Positions 1-12,000 of a stretch of DNA of 64,000 bases are shown here, piece by piece. A model generated the notes under the pieces. The model had not been told where the DNA came from. It did no database searches and was given only the letters and a program-made list of their open reading frames with translations. Numbering within the stretch: position 1 is the stretch's first letter; each line of letters starts with the position of its first letter. The stretch comes from Anseranas semipalmata (lineage: Eukaryota > Chordata > Aves > Anseriformes > Anseranatidae), in NCBI GenBank assembly GCA_013399115.1, contig VXAA01006078.1, positions 218,380-282,379 of the forward strand, written 5' to 3'. The translations under genes and the position numbers were made by a program.

Positions 1-1068
1 AACACCTCTACTGATTTACATACTCTACATATTACCGGTTGCTTTCAGTATGTACTACTATGGATTTATCTAAAGTTTCAAGAGTATTTACCAACCTTGA
101 TAAATACACAGTGGAGAAAACTAGAAAGAAATATGCTTGCCCATAAAAGCTTACTGTTTTCGGCAGGAATAATCAAAAGTGAAGAATGTGTATTACAAAT
201 AAGCTGTATTTGGTTTTAGTTTTGAAGACCTGTTTGTTATTTTCAGTAGCTTTCAGTTTCCTTAAAACTTATAATGGATGAACTAGATTAATATTTTATG
301 AACATATGAGTAAGAACAGTCTGTGCTATTTGTTAGGGAGCACATCAAGTATATTAAATGTCTTCCATTTGATTTAATGTTAGATGAAGGTTTACATTCA
401 ACAAAGAAAACACCAATGAAGTATAACAGAATACAGCAGAATTCAACTTAGAATGGAACTAATTCTAAGTGCAGTTCTGAACTCAATTGCGTAATTATAA
501 AATCAAGTTAATTTTGGGTACCTACCATGAGCAACTGAGCTTGGAGTCTTGCACAGAAATGCTTTGATTTTCCAGACCTGATGTCTTAGTCATCACTGAC
601 AGCATTCACATTCAGTTTTGCATTTGGAATTAATTTCTCTTTAAAGAAAAGCACAAGGAGTGGGGAAAAGAACACCAGAAGAGAACAAAGCTATGTTTCC
701 GTAAGAGTTTCTAAAGATAAAGTTCTTAAAATGGCTCAACACTAAGCTTAACTTTAAAGCCTGAATGGCCTTCAGCCATCTAAAGACGACTCTAGTTAAA
801 TCCATAAGCTATTAAAGAAACGTTAATGACCCAACAACTCAGAATGTGCCTAATAATGTTTATTGTCTTGCCTTATGTTGGTGGACAAATTGAATGAGAA
901 AGAACCTGGTGGGCACAGCTAGCTGTTCCAGCTTAAGATATATATGTATAAATTTTGCAGGTAATAAATTCTGCTAACATGGCTTCCAACCAGTTATGCA
1001 CATCTTAGCAGCTCAGCAGTTCCCATGTTTTCCAGTGGTTTGCATGGGTCACAGCAGCAAATGCATGC

Positions 1069-1085
1069 GTGTGTGTGTGTGTGTG
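1069..1085 (+). repeat. (GT)8 microsatellite
   Basis: Short uninterrupted GT repeat in the gene-free left flank. Confidence 0.9.
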
Positions 1086-1960
1086 GTACGCTGGCTGCCA
1101 TGGCCAGGCTCCTGTAAGATGCCAACCTGGGCTGCAAGGGAAGGCACCTCTGTGGTGTTTTACCCCCAGCAGCTCCAGCGAGATGTACATAGAGAGCTTC
1201 TGCTGGGCCATTATTGCCTGCATCAAGGCTGGATGAGCTCTGCTGCCAGTCCTTCGATCACTGGAGCTTGGCAGATCTCTGCATGGCCTCAAGCCAGAGC
1301 CTACAGAGCCCACATTTCTCTCTCAGGCTGCATGGGCAGAGGTTGATGAGGAGTGTGTGCCTTAAGGGAAGGGCAGGGAGAGGAAGAGGAGGGTGCGGAA
1401 GCAGGTACTGGAGTTCAGGTGTATGTGTCAGAGTACAGAGGAGGAGGGGTGGGCCTTGGAGGCTTAAGATTGGGCTCCAAATGGAGAGCAGAGTCCTGCT
1501 GTGTTTACGCTGCTATGTGTTGTAAAACTAGGAGGGGATGGTATGTTCTCAGTCTTGTTTAATCACGTCCTGACAAGCAAGAATAAGGCAATCCGAGGAA
1601 ACGTCTGACACGATTCCTTGCCTTCAGAGAAGCCAGTCACTTGCACATTTTTAACTGAATCATATTCTTTGCACGGTTTTGTTCTTATTTTCCACGTCCT
1701 GCGCATCAGTTGCTGATTGCTGTCCTGTAATTCCCATGGTACAAATGCATCTTGAGAAAGGAGTTCAGAGAGGACATAAACCCCTTGGAGAAGTAGTTCA
1801 ATGTCCGTGTTCAAAGCATTAGTGACAACCATTTTTTCTATCTTAGGAAGGATTTTCTGTTTTGAAGTGGGTCAGCTGTTTCAGTTTGGTAAACAGCAAT
1901 GTATTTGTGTTAATGTAAGCTTTTCTGGGCAAGGGATCTGCCTTCCTAGCTCTCCTTCTC

Positions 1961-1984
1961 AAAAAAAAAAAAAAAGAGAGAGAT
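1961..1984 (+). repeat. A15 tract followed by GA repeat
   Basis: Fifteen A then a short GA run. No retroposed body was recognised beside it. Confidence 0.85.
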
Positions 1985-2820
1985 TTGTGTGTGCTCAAAT
2001 GCTCAGAGAAATAGTAACATATGGGAAAAGGAGTGCAAAAGCAATTGAAATCTTTGAAAAAGGTCCTTTTCCTTTTGACAAACACTAAGCACAAAAATTT
2101 CTGATTAAAGAAAAATGTTTGAGGAAGTGGTAAGTGCATGTAAAAAGTGTGTGGACTGGTATCAGAGTTCAAGTGTAATAATTACAGTGTCTTTTGTGAA
2201 AGAATACATAAATTATTAACTTAAGGCTGTGGCTTCCAAGTTGTGCTCCACATAGGTAGAAAAGTCTGTACCATATTAAACAACGCAGTTCACAAACTCA
2301 TTGATTCAAAAGCGCGGTGATAAAGATGTGCTGTGCTTCATGAGAAGAGTTGAAGGTTGGCCCGGTCTTTTGGGCTGAGAGGACTGGGACACCAGCTCAC
2401 TTAAGAAATTCTGGGGTTATTGTAGTATTTTACTGCTTCCCATAGGTGGAGCCAAACTCACAATGTCCAGCTGCGTGCGACTCACCGGCAATGAAGGCAG
2501 CTTCCCCAAATCACAGAGGAGAGCTACAGTAGGAGAGTTTGTGCCGTGTCTCCAAGCCCCATTCCCTGCCCATTCCCCCAGGCTGACTCCCTAATTCTCT
2601 TTCACTGCCTTCCAGGTCTGTTCCCACAATGGCAATAGGCAGTGATGCGAGAAATCACTAATCTGACACTGACCTTCCCATACAGCTTGAGGTGACGTTC
2701 TTCAGATGTTACAAGTATTACCTTCCTAACTACGCATTATATGAAAATTTGGGCTGTTGGTCTGTTCTGCTGCATACTGGATGGATAAGGCATTAGAAGA
2801 AGACCTAGGAAACATGTTTA

Positions 2821-3069
2821 TCACAGAATCATAGAACCACCTAGGTTGGAAAAGAGCTTCAAGATCATCAAATCCAACCATCAACCTGACCTAGTCCCAT
2901 CACTAAAGCATGTCCCTTAGTGCCACGTCCACGTGTCTCTTGAATACCTCCAGGGATGGGGACCCCACCACATTTCAATGCTTAGCCACCCTCTGTGAAA
3001 TTTTTTTTTTCTAATATCCAGTCTAAACCTCCCCTGGCACAACTTGAGACTGTTTCCTCTTGTCCTAGC
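2821..3069 (-). mobile_element. CR1 LINE 3'-end fragment
   Basis: Starts TCACAGAATCATAGAACCAC and continues through CR1-typical stretches (for example CTAATATCCAGTCTAAACCT near 3011-3031 and TTTCCTCTTGTCCTA near 3052-3066). Orientation is minus (3' end at left). About 250 bp, with a small internal deletion relative to the usual CR1 tail. Confidence 0.85.
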
Positions 3070-6000
3070 TTTGGAGGCTTCTTCCCTCCACTGCTGCATT
3101 GTGATATTGGGCAAAGCTTTGATTTACCAGGTCTAAAGACTTTGGCTGTCCACTGTAAGATGTTTGGGATCTACGGATGCAATGCAATGACTTGCAACAG
3201 AAAGTAGGAGCTTAGAAGAAGAGAGGGGAGGACTCTGTTGTCTCTGCCACCTCTGAAGTGACAGCTGAATTACATCAATTTCATCCAAAAACTGCATAAG
3301 AAAGACAGACACAACTATCAGCCAAACAAGGGTAAGAGCTTTACAGGGTAAGGAGGGAGCATTTGCAGTCTTCGGAGGTAAGAAGTCATAGCTAACCTCC
3401 TGGCAGCGAATCAAAGTTCTTTGCTCGCTTCAAGAGCCAAGGAAGGCATCTCACATCTGTTCCCAGAACAGCACAAAGCTACTTGTGTCCCAGTAATGGG
3501 CAGGAGTAAATATTTCCACACTGGTTTTACTGACCTGGCAACAGGTTTCCTTGTGTTGGACTTGAGGCAACTTACTATTTGGATAGAGTACCCTTTTGCT
3601 AGGTTTTTAATGTTTAAACAGAAGAGCAAAGCAGATAATTTTCTCAAAAAGCCTTTAAATTTAGAGGACCAGGCTCATTATCCTGCTGTTCAGTGTTCAG
3701 ATTGGATCACAGAAGAGTTGAAACACTGAGAGTACGTGTCAGTAATATCCCAGCAATTCAAACATATGACTACCCAGAGAAGAGGTCTGCATCCAGTTTT
3801 ACACCTATGGTTGCACTTGCAATGGATGCTATAGCTCATCCGTTTCTCAGAGGCACGTGGAGTGCATCGAGAGCTTGTGAAAAGCAGTTGAGGAAGCTGA
3901 GGAGGGATTTCTGGTGCTGGAGTCGTCTTTTGGATGGAGCGTCCTCTTCCAGCAGCTTTCTGGGAAGAAGGAAGGGGTGCAGGGGCCCCATGGGGTCCTG
4001 CTCTGGCAGGGGTGCCAGAGGACAGCGTGCCACCCCAGAGCCGCCGAGAGGCCCAGCAGAAGCCGGGTGCCGCCGCGACCCTACGGGCTTCAAAGCAAGA
4101 AGACTGTGAAGGCAGAAATTAGCACGGGGCAGTAAATCACCATCCACTGGGAAAGTATTTCTTCAGTGTTTTCATCTTGCCCGTCACCCTAGCTGCGTTA
4201 AATAGTCCCTGAAGGAGGAATTCAGCAGCGCCAAGACGAATATGCTTCACGGGAAAGCACGGGAAATTGTGCGGCACGACAGCGGTGCACGTTGAGTATT
4301 TGCCAGCCTGGCTGCAGGCTCGTCTCCTGCCTCGGTTTGCCCTTATCTCCTTACCACAGACTGACTGTCCTGTCTGGGATCTCCAAAACGCTCCCTAGTC
4401 TGGGTAGGCTTTGTTAGGATAACATTCAGCCTTCCGGCTTTAATAACAGGATTTACAATTGTGATAATGAACATTTTAAAATGTGATTTAAACTATATAT
4501 TAGAAGCAGTGGAGGGGCTCTTCTAGCTGCTGGCAAGGCAGCGAGTAAAGGGCTCCCAGCCGGGGCTCACCCGATGGCTGCCACGTAAGCCAGAGATCTG
4601 CCTGCAGCGGGTTAATTAACACCGGGGTCTGCTCAGTGTCTTGGATGCCGATGCTCTGCAACCCCTTCTGCTTGCTGGGAGCCATTTATCAGAGGCAGAG
4701 TTAAACACCTCGTTAAAGGGCTTGAAAGCGCTCCCTGCAGAGCTACTTTCTGCAGAAATGTGCGTGGTGCCAGTACATAACGTCAGCTCTGCCCGGGATA
4801 TCCTGGGGATCTCATCTCGTCATTACACGGAGATGTTCAGAGAAGGGAGCAAAACAGAGAAATAGAAAATAATAAAGGCTATGAAGACACTGTGTTGGCT
4901 GCTGCTTACTTCTGTCCTGCATGAGGACTCAGCGAACCTGAAAGGTGTCACGTTGTAAAATGGGTAACAGGAGATGTATTTATTGCAGAAGAACGTTATA
5001 TGTGTACAGGAAATGTATTTATTATAGTGTAATGCTATTTGTGAGAGTTTCACAGACCATCATTGAGAACAAGAGTCAGCTTAAGTCTTAAACAGGATTA
5101 GAGGGGAAAAAAAAAAGATAATTAGAGGCTCTTACTTTTATTATCTCTTTCATGTTTGAGGGATAAAATTCCAATACCTCCAGGGTGTAGAGCAACCTCA
5201 GAAAGCCCGTGACTAGAAGTAACTTCTTGTGTGGGCAAACTATCCCATTCTTCTCTTGAGCTTTTCTGGGTGTAATCTGCTGCTGCTTTCTGTCATGGAT
5301 GGGACAAGTAGCCTGCAGGGGTATTTATTTCTGTGAGTTTGTTACTGCTGAGGTGCCTTAGTAAAGGTATGAGCTGGAATTTCAAAGACTGCTTTCAGGC
5401 CACTTTCATTGGCGGAAGAACAAAGTGTGATGGATGTAGATATGGGTATACTGACTGAGATGTTTTTTTCCAGCACTTGATTCCATCCCAAATATAAGAA
5501 AATAAATATTGCATCTGTATTTTGTGGCTATGTTTCTGTTTTCACAGCAACCCAGTCTTCGGAGCAGCTGTTAGGTTAGCATTGTCCCACCTCGTATCTT
5601 GGGCATTGTCCATCTCCCGGACGTTGTCTGCATCTCCGTTGCCATTTCTGCTGTAGTGAAGAAATCCAGCTTCCTCTGGTGCCACCACGTCCCAGACATC
5701 TTCCTCTTCAGCCTTTCCATGGTGGTTCCTCCTTGGGACCTGTCAGTGCATGGGCAGTGGGGTCTGGCCCCTTGGGAGACCCTATGCCCGCTCCCCAAGC
5801 CACGGAGGTCAGCCCTTCCCCAGCACCCCTGTTCTCGCCGCTGCGTCCATGGGCTGATATTAGCCACCCATCACCCATCTTCGCCCAGGGGTGCGGGAAG
5901 TCCCCTTGGCCTTGGTCCCTTGCCCCCTGTGGGCACCTCCTCACGTGGTTCCTGAGGGCTGCCGCTGGAGCTCACTGCCGAGTCGGTGACCAGGGATCGA

Positions 6001-9000
6001 CCACGCTTCTGCTGGGAGATGGGGAACAGGCCAAGGGATGGAAGTATTTGCTCTGAGGGGGGCATCCTGCATTGGATACGGGTGCCTCAAGTCCAGAAAG
6101 GCTTTAAAGGGTATTTAATTTTCCCTGCTGAATCCATGCTTTAAAACGTCTGAACTGCTCAAATGTATAATTCGGTGGAATGACAACTATAGAAGAGAAT
6201 GAGGTGATTATTCACGAAACTTTGGAGGATATAAATGCCAAGGAAGGAGGAGTGGTTGTGATGGTACTAGTGTGATAGCCAGGAGTACTTAAGTGAACTT
6301 GAGAAAAGAAAAATTTTGGCTCAATACAAGGAACAAAAATATAAGCTAAATAAAGCAGCCTAAAATAAGTAACTGCATAAAGCCTAAGAAACCAAACAAA
6401 ACCTTTCCTCCAAGCAGTTATTTTGAAAGAGGAAAAGTACCAGCTACCACCAGTTCTCTACAAGCGTGAAGTTTGTTGTGGATATTTGATATGGAAACCA
6501 CTCGAAAAATTATGGTGATGGTGGCTGCCTAACAGGAAAAGAGCCAACAATAATCTCTGCTTGATTGGAATAGTCCCCAAAAGGGAGACGCTGAACCCCC
6601 TCAGAAGCTATAAATTAAAATTGAACAGGAACCTGGCACATGTAGTACATGACGCATGTAGTGGCACCATCTCCTGTTGGGCATTGCGCATAGAGGGCAG
6701 ACACATCATCATTTGCTGTTTCTAAAATAATAAGCCTATAAAAAGCACTTATTCCAGTTATGGAGGCAAATAAATTTGACAACAGTGATTTGTTTTCTTA
6801 TTACAGAACCGATGCTATTTTTCTCTTTTTCTGTTTCCTCTTTTCCCTAGCGAGCTTTAAGTGCAGATAAAAGTGGTCGTCTGATGCGGGTGGGAGTCGG
6901 GCACAGATGAGGGGTCTGAAACTGAGACAATATCACACCTAGGGTGCTCTCTCCTCACTGGAGTGTTCCTGGGCTTTAGAGGATGTGACCTGCTCCGAGT
7001 GGAGGAAATGTTAAAACTTCAGATACGAACAGAAATAGCCTTTAAATTTATGCACTGTGATAGAAAATGGTAGCAGCAGCTAAACCAAATGTTTAAACAC
7101 ATGGAGATTTGAAGTTTGGTGAATGGTCAAAAGCACAGATCAAAGTTCACCTTCCCAGCTGGACTTTCCTCTTCCCGCTGTATGATGAAGGTTTTTAAGC
7201 GAAGGCTGGAGACACCTGTACATACAAGTACAGCCGGAATCGGGGCCACGCCAGGGCTCTGCTCGCAGGAGCAGCTCCCAGCGGTCCCAGACTCGCCAGG
7301 GATGCTCTGCTCCGCACCGCAGCCCCAAGGTGATGGCATTTGGGAAGCCTCTGGGCTGCTTCAGCAGGGGTGGAGGCGTGACTTGGCAAAGCGCCGAGGG
7401 ATGGCTTTAAATCGTCTTTCTTGCGTTGCCACTGAGTCCTGCATCTTCCTCTCCCTCCCAAGCCCCATCCTTCCTTCCCTTCGGATCCCCTTCTCCACAA
7501 ATTTCTACCACCAATTTTTTTGCCCACACCCCCTGATTCTTGTTTTAACCCCTCCATCTCCCGCCTCACACCCAGCAGCTTGAACACAACTAGTTGGTGC
7601 CTTGAGCACACCAGCGGCAGTCTCTGTCAACATAATAATAATTATTAACATAACACCACCTAATAATTATAACAGTATATAAAAAAGGTAAAATAACACC
7701 GAGAACACAACAGCATCCTCCACCTGGGAGTAATGCTCCCCAGGAAAGCTCCGCACAGTCCAAGGGTGCTGCAAGCTTTGGGGAGATCACCTGCACATGC
7801 CAAGACGTAGGAACCAAGGGCAAGGTGCCTCGAGCCTTTATTTAGGAGCTTATAACCCGCAGTCCCTGCTTCAGAGCACAGCTGTGTTGGAGGATCTCAA
7901 TGAGGAACGATATGGTTTCCTTTTTACGCTTGCCTCTCATAATGGTATCTGGCCCTTTTCAGCTCACTGGGTCAGCAAAGCGAGACGCTGGAGCCACAGG
8001 TACCTTCAGAGAGCTGTAACATACACTTGCTATCCTTTTAGCTTTGCAGCAGAAGCAGCAACGTAAAAGGATAAAGCTAACGTAGATTGTGATATGCAAT
8101 CATACGGGGCAGCTTGCAGTGGGAGGAAGAAGCCCTACATCCTCTCTTAGCACCCACTTCTGCTGTTACTGCTGGTGATGGCACCCACACTTAGGTGCCT
8201 AAAATGGTACCATGCTTCCCAAATAATATCACAGTAAAAATAAAGGATTTTCCATCCTGCTCAGTGGCTTTATTTCTCTGCCTGTGCAGGAGAGCTCCAG
8301 ACAGAAATCTGAGGCCATCGTCTCCTGATCCAAGGTCCTCTGCAGCGACAGGGGCTTGTGGAGCCATCGCTTGCCCCCTCCTCTCCAGCTGTTCCAGCTG
8401 CACCCCGACCTCCACAGCACTGGTGACAGCTTTGTGGAAGCCAAGCGTCGAACCCGAGCTGGGAACAGATCCAGGCCCCCAAACCAGCACGGCAGGAGGA
8501 GGAGAGGGCTAGAGCTCCATAAGCGGGTGTTGCCACAAAACGCAAGTCCATCAAGGCTACCCCGAGAGCCGTGTGCCGTGAGGAGATCAGCGAGCACCCG
8601 GCAGGCAGGAGCGGTGAAAGATGGAGTTTCCATGAGCAAGACAGAGAAGAGCAACAGGGGAACAGTCATTGCGCAGGATTTCACTGGTTAATTCACCCTG
8701 CAAACACCCAAATCCCAGAAGCAGACTACACACTAACAAAACCTCCCCCTTAAGTCACAGCCACGTCCCGTTTTTATCGCGGTTCTGCTTCCTTTTACGC
8801 AGCTTTTGGGCTTCCTCAGCACCGCTTACTCACTCTGAAATGGGTTGTTGCGTGTGGTTTTTCTTTTAAAGTCCCCCCCGGGCTTAACCCACAGCCCTGG
8901 AGGAGCTGCCCACCCACGCAGGTGGGCCGAACTCAGGCAGATATTGCTGCTGAAAGGCCAGAAGTAGCCAGAGGTCCTCACATTGCACTTAAAAAGCAGG

Positions 9001-12000
9001 GGGCATAGCAAAAGCACGAGTGCAAGCCTTCGTGGAGCAAAGGCACCGCCTCGCATTTGAGGGTCTGCGTGTTTTGTTACACCCGTGCCGCTCGGGGAAC
9101 TGCATTTGCTGCATTTTTGGTGGATGGGAAAACCCTTCATGGTGACCTTCTCCTTTCACACGTCACAAACCCAATGTCCTGTTCCACCCAGCCTCTGACA
9201 GCATCGGGAAGCAAAGGCAGCAAGCAAGCTGACATAGGTGAGCACCGTGAAAACCCTGGCTGCACACGCTTGTATCTGCTGGGAGTTTTCCTCCACCTCC
9301 ACGGATGAAGAAAAGCCACCAAGGGGCCACAGGGGCCCTCGAGCAGCACCCGCGACATCCATGCACCCACAAGATCCACTGCCCCACGGAGCTGCACCAG
9401 CCACTGACAGCTGAAAGCCCCGGCGGGCAGCTTTGCTCAAAATACGCCATAAAAACCATGGTTGCAATGCCTTCGTGGCCAGGAGGAGACAGGGGTGGGA
9501 ATCCCTTGTGGCTGACCGCTGGGGTGACGGGGAGCTTTAAACACAGAGAGCTGCCGCCGTGTCCTCCTGCAGCCTCCTGAGCGCGTGGGGCTCACAGCGC
9601 GGCCAGGAGCAGGGGAAGGGCGCTGGAGGAGCTCGGCTTCACTGCCAGCATGTATCTTCCTGTTCTTAATGTTTATATTCTCCTATTTTCATCCTCTGCC
9701 GTATAGCTTTTTGTTTTCATACTGCTGCAAGAATTAGTACAAATTAATTACTCTTAAAAGGCACGGGAATATTGCTCTCATCTGTCCTAGATCGCAGCCT
9801 TCCCCCCAGCCTCTTATTTCAAGAGATTAACTTGTTTAGAAAACTGCGGCTATAATTAATACCAGACAGAGGGAAGTTCTGTGGGAAATAAGCTTTGCTT
9901 TTGCTGTTAAAAAAGATGATTTAAACAAAACTGTCCAACTTAATTGCTGACGCTGTCTTAATTAACAATTAAAGAAAAAAGGCAAAGCCTGACAAACTCC
10001 CTCTGCTAACTTCCAGCTGCTCCAAGGGGCTTCTATCACCCAAAGTTGTGCCAAGCAACTTTCTCTCCCCTCTGCCAGAGCCCATGCACAGCTCCAGGTT
10101 TCCACATCCCTAGGAATTGCTTTTCTCGGATTAAAGCCACCAGTGCTGAAGCTTGGCGGGCACCGGAGCTGCGAGCGCTGGCTGAGAGGGCAGGTTCGTG
10201 CCTCTGCTGGGTGGGCAGCGCCGGCACGCTGATGCTGGCGGAGGGAGAAGGGGAAAAGCATCAGGAGAAGGAGAGGTCCGTGCCTTTCCCTCGGCACCGG
10301 TGGTCCTGCTAAAATTCTGCCAAGAGGAGCTGAACATTAACATTTAAACAGAACTAAACGAGTGAGAGAAAAGAAGAAAGGGAGCATGGAAACAGAGGCG
10401 CGACGAACAGGACGAGCAGGAGAGCAGCAAGCCAGGCCGACAGATTGGGGAATTAAGGAACAGGGCAGCTTTAACCTAACTGCAGGCATGGGCTCTGTTT
10501 AGATTTCTTTCCTCTGATATCATTCAGGAATCTCACAAGAGACAAAACTCTACCCGAGACGCCCCAAAGGCGCTTTAAGAAACCCCAGCCACGCACAGGG
10601 ACCTTTGTGTCAAGGAGAAGGAGCAGGGGCCCGGGGGGCTGCTTCGCTCGACGTGCCTCTGCGCACTCACAGGGACACGGTGAGTGATGTAACTAAGCAT
10701 ATCTAAATTACCCAGCATGAGCCTCACAACATTCATCTACACGTGCTCTTTCACTACAAGGTGGGCGACCTTACTGTCTGATTTCAACCCAGATACCTGC
10801 CTGGGAACGGATCCAGAACAAAAGCTCCTTGTTTTGACTCAAAATATGTTCAAGTTGCACTCCAGAAGACCTGCTTCAGAAAGAGATTAAGCTTGGAAAA
10901 ATCAACCCTGAGCCCACAGCTTGCCTCAAGCAGCATTACAAAGCATGGTTGGAGCTGCCTGGTATTTTTCACCAACAGCCTGAATTTCACCAGCCTAGCT
11001 GTCAGTCCGGATGAGGGTCCCAAGATCTTTTTTTTTGTGTTTCAGAAGAAGCCAGAGATTTACTTTCCTATTGTTTTCTGGTGTGTGTGTGTTTGAAGTT
11101 TCAGAAGCCAACCACCAACCCTGTGCTAATTTTCAGGCATTTCTGGCTCTGCCCCACCATTGGGATTAAGCATGGAACTTTGCGTTCCCTTTACATTTGA
11201 AAGCAATTAAAGCTTAAGGCTGCCACTGCTCAGCGTGGCAAAAAGGGGTTGTACAGCAAGGGCAGGAAGAGGAAGGGGGGGCTTGGCTTCCTTTTCTGTT
11301 TGAATCTTTACAAATGAAGGATACTGGAGAGCACATCCATAAAGCAATGGCCCCATAGAGGCTGCCAGCCTTCCTGCCAGACCTGTTCTCAACAGAAGAG
11401 CTGGTGAGAAGATCTCCGATACCTTCAGCAAGCCCTTTCCAGGGACGAATGGTGGGAAGGGATTCCTCTACCAAAACCAGCCGTAGGCAAGCTCAAACCA
11501 TACTCCCAACTCCTCGCGTTGCACAGCTCTATCCCACAGCAGCGATCGCTGCAAGGATGGACGGAAAGCGCAAACTCGCCATAGGAGGCTGCCCCCCCGG
11601 GAGACAAGCAGCAGGAGGGCAGGGCGAAGGCAGCTTCCGTGGTCCCCTGGGCTTTTGGCTTTTCTGAGCACTTCTACAGCTATCAGGCCACCCGCTTTCT
11701 TGCACCTCTGACTTCTCAATGCAACTACAAAGCCAGTATATTTAGCCAGGATGAGAGCTGTGGTGCAGGTGTAGAGGGGCAGAGAAAGGATTGCTCAGGT
11801 CCAGTTCACCAGATGGGAGTCAGTTGTACCAAGCAGAAGGCAGAGGCTGGAGCCATGACCAATGTGAAATTAGCTGGCAATATCTTTGAGCTTTATTAAG
11901 AAACCAGCCCAAAATGCAAGCAATCACCAAGTAATTCGCTATGCCTCACAAAATTATGCCAAATCTACACAATAAAGATCACACCAAAATGGCCTGATGG

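Larger units (their letters stand above)
1..2820. other. Gene-free left edge
   Basis: AT-rich to about 1 kb, mixed afterwards. Open frames are short, overlap on both strands and match no family I know. It holds only a GT microsatellite and an A15 tract. Confidence 0.75.

Noticed and set aside
5599..6056. Overlapping Pro/Ser-rich frames on both strands
   Set aside because: Both strands are equally open because of base composition; no family resemblance.
7116..7583. 155-codon plus-strand open frame, the longest of the gene-free left flank
   Set aside because: Low-complexity composition, overlapping frames on the other strand, no domain or splice context recognised. Consistent with chance in GC-rich DNA.
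7665..7690. TATATAAAAAAGG as a core promoter
   Set aside because: No downstream gene or CpG island; an isolated TATA-like match in AT-rich sequence is expected by chance.
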